Shown here: positions 55,460 through 64,000 of the stretch, one piece after another | Position numbering within the stretch: position 1 is the stretch's first letter | Layout: every line of letters starts with the position of its first letter | DNA from: Robertmurraya siralis | Lineage (GTDB): Bacteria; Bacillota; Bacilli; Bacillales; Cytobacillaceae | Assembly: GCF_005502275.1 (NCBI RefSeq) | Contig: NZ_SWLZ01000001.1 | Coordinates: forward strand, 372,001-436,000 | Length of the DNA: 64,000 nucleotides | Reading direction: 5' to 3' | Translations under genes and position numbers: made by a program | The notes under the pieces: generated by a model | What the model saw: only the letters and a program-made list of their open reading frames with translations | Told to the model about the DNA's origin: nothing | Databases searched by the model: none

Positions 55460-56773
55460 ATGAACAGACCAGTACTTGATATTCATGAAAAACCAACAGC
55501 AACACAAATGCTCACATTAAGCTTCCAGCATATGTTTGCGATGTTTGGAGCGACGATTTTGGTGCCTAAATTAGTTGGATTGAGTCCGGCAATCGCGCTA
55601 TTAACGAGCGGGATTGCAACAATCCTTTTTCTGCTAATTACACAATTTAAAGTACCAGCCTATTTAGGTTCATCCTTTGCATTCATCGCACCGATCTTGA
55701 TCGCAGCCGGAGGCCTTGATGAAAATGGAGTGAGCGTTAATCCAGGGAATGCCATGATTGGAGCGATGGCGGTAGGGATTACCTACGGGATTGTTTCACT
55801 CATTATTTGGAAAACGGGATACAAATGGTTAATGCGCCTCTTGCCACCGATTGTTGTCGCACCGGTTATTATGGTAATTGGACTCGGTTTAGCAGCAACA
55901 GCAGTAGATATGGCCATGAATGTGAATGGAGAATATAGCTTTATCCATTTCACAGCAGCGTTAGTAACGTTATTTGCGGCGATTATATTCACCGTGTATT
56001 TTAAAAATATTTTAAGTGCAATGCCCATTTTGTTAGGTTTAATCGTTGGGTATATTTATTCGGCTATCGTAGGTATCGTTGATTTTACAGCGGTGAAAAA
56101 AGCAAGTTGGTTCGCGATGCCTGACTTCCTCTTTCCTGGTATTCACTACGAATTTTCGATTACATCTTCCATTTTGTTAGCGATGGTTCCAATCGTTTTT
56201 GTCACTATTTCTGAACATATCGGACATCAATTAGTGTTAGGAAGAGTTGTCAACCGCAATTATATTAAAGACCCTGGATTGCATCGTTCCATTGTTGCAG
56301 ATGGATTAGGAACCTTTGTCAGTGCGTTTTTGGGAGGTCCACCTAAAACGACATATGGAGAAAATATTGGAGTTTTGGCAATCACGAGAGTTTATTCAGT
56401 ATATGTGATTTTCGGTGCAGCGATCATTGCGATTCTCTTCTCATTCGTTGGCAAAGCGATGGCATTCATCCAGACGATTCCGACTGCAGTGCTTGGCGGA
56501 ATTTCCATTTTACTTTTTGGAATTATTGCATCAAGCGGATTGCGCATGCTAGTTGAGAGTAAGATCGACTTCGGGAATAATCGAAATTTAGTCATCTCTT
56601 CGGTCATTTTAGTATTGGGGATTGGCGGAGCAGCTTTGAAAATTTCAGAAGCTTTTAGTGTCGAGGGCATGGCTTTAGCTGCTATTGTTGGAGTAATTCT
56701 CAATATTGTATTGCCTGGCAGAGAGCAAGGAAACCTTGAATCTGATGCTGCTGTTAATCAGGATATTGCATAG
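55460..56773 (+). CDS. pyrP: uracil permease PyrP
   Basis: A 437-residue NCS2-family transporter with about 12-14 membrane segments that brings uracil into the cell with protons. Signature segments: LSFQHMFAMFGATILVPKLVGLSP (about 20-43), the conserved FVTISEHIGHQLVLG with the substrate-binding Glu (about residue 250), and GGPPKTTYGENIGVLAITRVY (about 293-313). The ATG has a TTAGGGGGGAA site. Second gene of the pyr operon. Confidence 0.96.
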   Translation: MNRPVLDIHEKPTATQMLTLSFQHMFAMFGATILVPKLVGLSPAIALLTSGIATILFLLITQFKVPAYLGSSFAFIAPILIAAGGLDENGVSVNPGNAMIGAMAVGITYGIVSLIIWKTGYKWLMRLLPPIVVAPVIMVIGLGLAATAVDMAMNVNGEYSFIHFTAALVTLFAAIIFTVYFKNILSAMPILLGLIVGYIYSAIVGIVDFTAVKKASWFAMPDFLFPGIHYEFSITSSILLAMVPIVFVTISEHIGHQLVLGRVVNRNYIKDPGLHRSIVADGLGTFVSAFLGGPPKTTYGENIGVLAITRVYSVYVIFGAAIIAILFSFVGKAMAFIQTIPTAVLGGISILLFGIIASSGLRMLVESKIDFGNNRNLVISSVILVLGIGGAALKISEAFSVEGMALAAIVGVILNIVLPGREQGNLESDAAVNQDIA

Positions 56774-56929
56774 GTACACCATTTAATGATACTTGCGCTT
56801 CTAAATCAGTTTGTGATGCAGAAAAAATGTCATGTTGTGGGGAAAAAGACAGCATCCTTAAAAACTTTAGCTGCGTTAAAATGGGTTTAGATTTACGATA
56901 AAAAACGTTATATGTTCAGCCTTTTAATT

Positions 56930-57049
56930 AAATCCGAGAGATTTACAAGGGTGAAATAAGTTGGTAGTGAAGATAATGTTGCGTAACGCTATCTTTGAAA
57001 CCGGCATTATTTAAAACACCCTGAATGTTTTCAGGGTGTTTTTTTTTAC
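56930..57049 (+). promoter_or_regulatory. PyrR-binding attenuator 3 (pyrP-pyrB)
   Basis: A more divergent PyrR loop, AAATCCGAGAGATTTAC (starting about 56930), followed about 80 bases on by a terminator with a perfect 10-bp stem (57015-57024 with 57031-57040) and nine T. The rest of the 408-base pyrP-pyrB gap holds the MITE-like copy 2. Confidence 0.82.
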
Positions 57050-57054
57050 TAAAT

Positions 57055-57159
57055 GGCTTTGTTAAAAATGATTTTTGTCTTTAATTCGTGTGAAGTGGTG
57101 ATTTCATGGAATTGGAGAGGCAATGAATCAAAAATCAAGATCGACATATAACAAAGTTT
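57055..57159. repeat. MITE-like element, copy 2
   Basis: About 105 bases starting GGCTTTGTTAAAAATG and ending CATATAACAAAGTT, so the ends pair as CTTTGTTA. It shares ends and neighbouring pieces with the element at 12533-12671. It fills the space between the attenuator 3 terminator and the pyrB ribosome site, so it is read into every pyrB mRNA. Confidence 0.55.
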
Positions 57160-57181
57160 ATAAAAAAGGAGGTTCTTTTAA

Positions 57182-59359
<2,178 letters not shown>

Positions 59360-59363
<4 letters not shown>

Positions 59364-60463
59364 AAAGGCAATTAATTCTAGAAGATGGTAGCGTCTTTAT
59401 TGGAGACGGATTTGGCAGCGACAAAAGGACACTTGGAGAAGTTGTATTTAATACAGGAATGACAGGCTATCAGGAAATTTTATCTGACCCATCCTATTGT
59501 GGACAGATTGTTACCTTAACGTATCCTCTCATTGGAAATTACGGCATCAATAGAGACGATTTTGAGTCGATAACGCCAGCGATTTCAGGATTTATTGTGA
59601 AGGAAGTAGCGGATTTTCCGTCCAATTTTCGCAGTGAAATTTCATTGAATGATTATTTTCTAAGTAAAAATATCCCGGGAATTGCTGGAATTGATACAAG
59701 AAAATTAACAAGAATCATTCGGCAGCACGGAACATTAAAAGGAGCCATTTGTCATATTGAAGAAAACGTACAGTCGGTTCTACAACAGTTAAGAGCAACG
59801 CCATTAAGAGTCGACCAAGTGAAGCAAGTTTCTACAAAAACAGCTTATCCAAGTCCTGGAAGAGGGAAAAGAGTCGTTTTGGTTGATTATGGGATGAAGC
59901 ACGGGATTTTACGAGAATTAAACAAGCGAAATTGTGATGTACTCGTCGTGCCCTACAATGTGACAGCAGAAGAAGTACTCGCTTTGAACCCAGATGGAAT
60001 CATGCTTTCAAACGGTCCTGGGGATCCAAAGGATGTCCCGGAGGCAATCGAAATGATTAAAGAAATGTTAGGAAAAGTACCGATGTTCGGGATTTGCTTA
60101 GGACATCAGCTCTTTGCTTTAGCATGTGGTGCCAATACAGAAAAAATGAAGTTTGGCCATCGAGGTTCCAATCATCCAGTAAAGGACTTACGAACTGGGA
60201 AAGTGGCGATCACGTCTCAAAATCATGGCTATACGGTAGAAGAGAAATCGATTGTAAATACTCGTTTAGAAGTTACACATATCGCACTTAATGATGGAAC
60301 GATTGAAGGTTTACAGCATAAAGATGTACCGGCCTTTACCGTGCAATATCACCCTGAAGCTTCACCAGGTCCAGAGGATGCCAATTATTTATTTGACCAA
60401 TTTATGAGTTTAATAGAATCTGAGGAAAGTGGTGTAAACAAATGCCAAAGCGTACAGATATAA
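59360..60463 (+). CDS. pyrAA: carbamoyl-phosphate synthase, pyrimidine-specific small subunit
   Basis: A 367-residue glutaminase subunit that feeds ammonia to PyrAB. N-terminal half: [24 protein letters not shown] (about 26-49); the class I glutamine amidotransferase half has the nucleophile Cys in [16 protein letters not shown] (about residue 240) and the His-Glu pair in [13 protein letters not shown] near residue 330. ATG 59360 ([10 protein letters not shown]) is chosen from the family start; the frame is open earlier within pyrC. It overlaps pyrAB by 22 bases. Confidence 0.96.
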
Positions 60464-63400
60464 ACAGTATATTAGTCATCGGATCAGGGCCGATTGTTAT
60501 CGGTCAAGCAGCGGAATTTGATTACGCAGGGACACAAGCATGTATCGCCTTAAAGGAAGAGGGATATAAGGTTATACTCGTTAACTCCAATCCGGCAACG
60601 ATTATGACGGATACTGAAATGGCAGATGTGGTTTATATTGAGCCACTTACACTTGAATTCGTAAGTCGTATTATTCGCAAAGAACGTCCAGATGCAATCG
60701 TACCAACATTAGGAGGGCAAACTGGCCTGAACTTAGCAGTTGAATTGGCTAAATCGGGGGTCCTTGAAGAATGTGGGGTTGAAATATTAGGGACAAAATT
60801 ATCAGCAATCGAACAAGCGGAAGACAGGGATCTTTTCAGAACATTAATGAATGATTTAGGCGAGCCTGTCCCTGAGAGTGAAATTATCCACAATTTAGAA
60901 GAAGCATTTCAATTTGTGAAAATGGTTGATTATCCGGTCATTGTCCGTCCTGCTTTTACATTAGGCGGTACTGGTGGCGGAATTTGCCATAACGAAGCAG
61001 AGCTGGCTGAAACTGTACAAAGTGGTTTGAAATATAGCCCTGTCACCCAGTGTTTATTAGAAAAAAGCATTGCTGGTTATAAGGAAATAGAATACGAGGT
61101 AATGAGAGATGCAAATGACAATGCGATTGTCGTATGTAATATGGAGAATATTGACCCAGTCGGTGTTCACACTGGGGATTCTATTGTTGTTGCGCCTAGC
61201 CAAACGCTTAGTGACAGAGAATATCAGCTTCTTCGTAACACATCGTTAAAAATTATCCGTGCTCTAGGAATTGAAGGGGGCTGTAATGTCCAGCTAGCAC
61301 TTGATCCATATAGCTTTCAATATTACATCATTGAAGTAAACCCAAGGGTCAGTCGTTCTTCTGCATTAGCATCAAAAGCAACGGGTTACCCAATCGCTAA
61401 GCTTGCGGCAAAAATTGCGGTTGGCTTGACTTTGGATGAGATGTTGAACCCGATTACAGGAAAAACATATGCAAGCTTTGAGCCTGCACTTGATTACATC
61501 GTTACGAAAATTCCACGCTGGCCGTTCGATAAATTTGATTCAGCTAAGCGAAGTTTAGGTACGCAAATGAAAGCGACAGGAGAAGTGATGGCTGTCGGGC
61601 GTACATTTGAAGAATCCTTGTTAAAAGCGATTCGCTCATTAGAGGCAGGGGTTTACCATTTAGCCTTAAACGATGCGGATGAAATTAACAACGAATTGTT
61701 GGAAAAACGAATCCGAAAAGCTGGAGACGAAAGACTGTTTTATATCGGAGAAGCATTAAGAAGAGGATACAGCATTGAAACGATTCATGATTGGAGTCAA
61801 ATTGACCTCTTTTTCCTTCATAAAATGGAAAAAATCATCAAGTTCGAACAAAAAATTAGCGACAAGCATTTTGATTTAGAAGTTGGGAAAAAAGCGAAAG
61901 AAATGGGCTTTTCAGATATTGCACTCGCAGAAATTTGGAATTGTAGTGAGCTTGAAATTTATGAATGGCGTAAAGAACAAGGTATTTTACCAGTATATAA
62001 AATGGTAGACACATGTGCAGCTGAGTTTGAATCTGAAACACCATACTATTATGGTTCATATGAGGATGAAAATGAGTCGATTGTAACGGAAAAGAAAAGT
62101 GTCGTTGTGTTAGGCTCAGGTCCAATCCGAATTGGTCAAGGGATTGAGTTTGATTACTCAACCGTTCATGCCGTATGGGCGATTAAGGAAGCAGGCTATG
62201 AGGCTATCATTATTAACAATAATCCAGAAACCGTTTCAACCGATTTCAGTATTTCAGATAAGCTTTACTTCGAACCGTTGACGATCGAGGATGTGATGCA
62301 TATCATCGATTTAGAAAAGCCAGAAGGAGTGGTCGTTCAGTTTGGAGGACAAACGGCGATTAATCTTGCCTCTAAGCTTGTCGAGCGTGGCGTGAAAATT
62401 CTCGGAACATCTCTTGAGAATATTGATGGAGCAGAGGATCGTGATAAGTTTGAACATGCACTTTCCCGCTTAAATATTCCGCAACCAAAAGGGAAAACGG
62501 CTTTATCTGCCGAAGAAGCAGTGAAAATTGCTGCTAGCATCGGCTATCCAGTGTTAGTTCGACCTTCTTATGTCCTTGGAGGACGGGCGATGGAAATCGT
62601 CTATCATGAGGAAGAACTTTTACACTATATGAAAAATGCTGTCAAAATCAATCCGGAGCACCCTGTTCTCATTGACCGCTATTTAACGGGAAAAGAAATT
62701 GAGATTGATGCCATTTGTGATGGAGAAACGGTTTTGATTCCAGGAATTATGGAGCATATTGAAAGAGCTGGAGTTCACTCAGGAGATTCGATTGCCGTTT
62801 ATCCACCACAAAGCTTAACGCAAGAAATTAAAAAAACACTAGTTGACTATACGAAAAAATTAGCAAAAGGTTTAGGAATTATTGGGCTTTTGAATATTCA
62901 GTACGTAATCTCAAAAGGGGAAGTATTCGTTATTGAAGTCAATCCTCGTTCAAGCCGAACCGTTCCGTTTTTAAGTAAAATTACGAAGGTACCTATGGCA
63001 AACATTGCAACCAAAGTAATTCTTGGTCAAACTTTAAAAGAACAAGGTTATGAATCAGGACTTGTACCAGCGCAATCAGGCGTATATGTGAAAGTACCTG
63101 TATTCTCTTTTGCCAAGCTGAGAAGAGTTGATATCACATTAGGGCCAGAAATGAAATCAACTGGGGAGGTTATGGGCAAAGATATTACCCTTGAAAAAGC
63201 ATTGTATAAAGGTCTAGTCGCATCAGGGATGAAAATTCAATCGCACGGTAATGTCCTGATGACGGTGGCGGACAAAGATAAAGAAGAATCGCTTCAAATT
63301 GCCAGAAGATTTGCTTCCATCGGCTTTCAATTAATGGCGACGAGTGGCACGGCTGAATTTTTGCAAACGGCAGGAATTGAAGTGAAAGTAGTTGATAAAA

Positions 63401-63654
63401 TTGGCACAAATGGTCCAGATCTACTGGATGTCATTCGCAATGGCAATGCGCAATTGGTGATTAACACCTTAACGAAAGGAAAACAGCCGGCTCGTGATGG
63501 CTTTAGAATCCGTCGAGAGACCGTTGAAAATGGGATTCCGTGCTTCACGTCACTCGATACGGCAGAGGCGATGCTTCGCGTCCTTGAATCGATGACTTTC
63601 GCGGCAGAACCAATGGGGCAACAAACGAAAGCACGAGAGGCGGTTTTACTGTGA
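60442..63654 (+). CDS. pyrAB: carbamoyl-phosphate synthase, pyrimidine-specific large subunit
   Basis: A 1070-residue enzyme with two homologous ATP-grasp halves: the first (about 1-550, with [20 protein letters not shown] and [10 protein letters not shown]) makes carboxyphosphate and carbamate, the second (about 551-930, with [20 protein letters not shown] and [12 protein letters not shown]) makes carbamoyl phosphate. A C-terminal MGS-like domain (about 931-1055, [26 protein letters not shown]) binds effectors. The start is inside pyrAA and the stop overlaps the pyrK GTG. Confidence 0.98.
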   Translation: MPKRTDINSILVIGSGPIVIGQAAEFDYAGTQACIALKEEGYKVILVNSNPATIMTDTEMADVVYIEPLTLEFVSRIIRKERPDAIVPTLGGQTGLNLAVELAKSGVLEECGVEILGTKLSAIEQAEDRDLFRTLMNDLGEPVPESEIIHNLEEAFQFVKMVDYPVIVRPAFTLGGTGGGICHNEAELAETVQSGLKYSPVTQCLLEKSIAGYKEIEYEVMRDANDNAIVVCNMENIDPVGVHTGDSIVVAPSQTLSDREYQLLRNTSLKIIRALGIEGGCNVQLALDPYSFQYYIIEVNPRVSRSSALASKATGYPIAKLAAKIAVGLTLDEMLNPITGKTYASFEPALDYIVTKIPRWPFDKFDSAKRSLGTQMKATGEVMAVGRTFEESLLKAIRSLEAGVYHLALNDADEINNELLEKRIRKAGDERLFYIGEALRRGYSIETIHDWSQIDLFFLHKMEKIIKFEQKISDKHFDLEVGKKAKEMGFSDIALAEIWNCSELEIYEWRKEQGILPVYKMVDTCAAEFESETPYYYGSYEDENESIVTEKKSVVVLGSGPIRIGQGIEFDYSTVHAVWAIKEAGYEAIIINNNPETVSTDFSISDKLYFEPLTIEDVMHIIDLEKPEGVVVQFGGQTAINLASKLVERGVKILGTSLENIDGAEDRDKFEHALSRLNIPQPKGKTALSAEEAVKIAASIGYPVLVRPSYVLGGRAMEIVYHEEELLHYMKNAVKINPEHPVLIDRYLTGKEIEIDAICDGETVLIPGIMEHIERAGVHSGDSIAVYPPQSLTQEIKKTLVDYTKKLAKGLGIIGLLNIQYVISKGEVFVIEVNPRSSRTVPFLSKITKVPMANIATKVILGQTLKEQGYESGLVPAQSGVYVKVPVFSFAKLRRVDITLGPEMKSTGEVMGKDITLEKALYKGLVASGMKIQSHGNVLMTVADKDKEESLQIARRFASIGFQLMATSGTAEFLQTAGIEVKVVDKIGTNGPDLLDVIRNGNAQLVINTLTKGKQPARDGFRIRRETVENGIPCFTSLDTAEAMLRVLESMTFAAEPMGQQTKAREAVLL

Positions 63655-64000
63655 TAGTTAATGAGCATTGTTCCATCGTTTCACAGAGAGAAATAGCTGA
63701 AAACATTTATGAGCTCATCCTTCATGGTGAGCTCACCTCTAAAATGAATGAGCCAGGTCAATTTGTTCATGTAAAGGTGGCATCAGGTTATGCCCCATTG
63801 CTTCGTAGACCGCTCAGTATCGCACACGTCAACAAGGAAAATCAGGAATTTACATTGATTTACCGAAAAGATGGCCGAGGAACTGCCATTTTGTCTTCAA
63901 AAAAGACCTCTGAAACAGTCGATATTCTTGGCCCATTGGGACATGGATTTCCAATTGAGGAAACGAAGGCGGGAGAGACGGCTGTACTTGTCGGAGGGGG
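63651..64000 (+). CDS. pyrK: dihydroorotate dehydrogenase electron-transfer subunit, partial
   Basis: The first ~116 residues of an FAD and iron-sulphur protein that passes electrons from dihydroorotate dehydrogenase (PyrD) to NAD. The FAD-binding [11 protein letters not shown] is at about residues 50-60, followed by [27 protein letters not shown] and the start of the NAD-binding VGGG at the window edge. It starts at GTG 63651, overlapping the pyrAB stop by four bases (GTGA). The rest, with the cysteine cluster, lies beyond the window. Confidence 0.93.
   Translation, partial: MIVNEHCSIVSQREIAENIYELILHGELTSKMNEPGQFVHVKVASGYAPLLRRPLSIAHVNKENQEFTLIYRKDGRGTAILSSKKTSETVDILGPLGHGFPIEETKAGETAVLVGG

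Overview
The window is a stretch of core chromosome from a low-GC, endospore-forming member of the Bacillaceae. The gene order follows the Bacillus subtilis run ylbC to pyrK almost gene for gene. It carries sporulation genes (ylbJ, rsfA, spoVD, spoVE, spoIIGA, sigE, sigG), bacillithiol synthesis (bshC), a T-box and PyrR attenuators. Ribosome binding sites are strong GGAGG-type and many starts are TTG or GTG. No prophage, transposase gene, CRISPR array, rRNA or tRNA gene was seen. Family assignments come from reading the proteins and from remembered B. subtilis counterparts; no search was run.

Region 1 (1-20000) is the ylb cluster. It holds a cut-off CAP-domain protein, a PaaI-type thioesterase, ylbD, ylbE, a lipoprotein, ylbF, ylbG, a conserved minus-strand protein, a secreted stalk-domain protein, and a probable minus-strand csfG-like sporulation RNA. 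Then come rsmD, coaD, ylbJ, ylbK, ylbL, a CDP-alcohol phosphatidyltransferase, tmcAL, yceD-rpmF, a crotonase-family protein, rsfA, ylbP, a biotin carrier with a carboxyltransferase, panE and a DUF3397 membrane protein. Accessory genes are inserted among conserved ones, and most are separated by good intrinsic terminators.

Region 2 (20000-42000) is bshC followed by the division and cell wall (dcw) cluster: mraZ, rsmH, ftsL, pbpB, spoVD, murE, a short MurF-N-terminal-like protein, mraY, murD, spoVE, murG, murB, divIB, ylxW, ylxX, sbp, ftsA, ftsZ. Together these make lipid II, polymerise it at the septum or spore cortex, and build the Z ring. Three tandem 10-bp GTGG repeats in front of mraZ are a likely MraZ operator.

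Region 3 (42000-53000) is spoIIGA-sigE behind a promoter with the 22-bp spacer typical of spoIIG, then sigG behind a sigma-F-type promoter, ylmC, ylmD, ylmE, sepF, ylmG, ylmH, divIVA, a T-box leader with an AUC specifier, ileS and ylyA.

Region 4 (53000-64000) is lspA, ylyB and the pyrimidine operon pyrR, pyrP, pyrB, pyrC, pyrAA, pyrAB, pyrK (cut off by the window end). One sigma-A promoter and three PyrR-type attenuators control it.

The non-textbook content lies between genes and in small accessory genes: two families of dispersed repeats (one copy of each inside the pyr operon leaders), a long hairpin between pbpB and spoVD, the probable csfG RNA with a forespore promoter, the MurF-like orphan domain, and a two-subunit carboxylase set without its biotin carboxylase. 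I did not find a convincing undescribed multi-gene system; most of this is conserved core genome.
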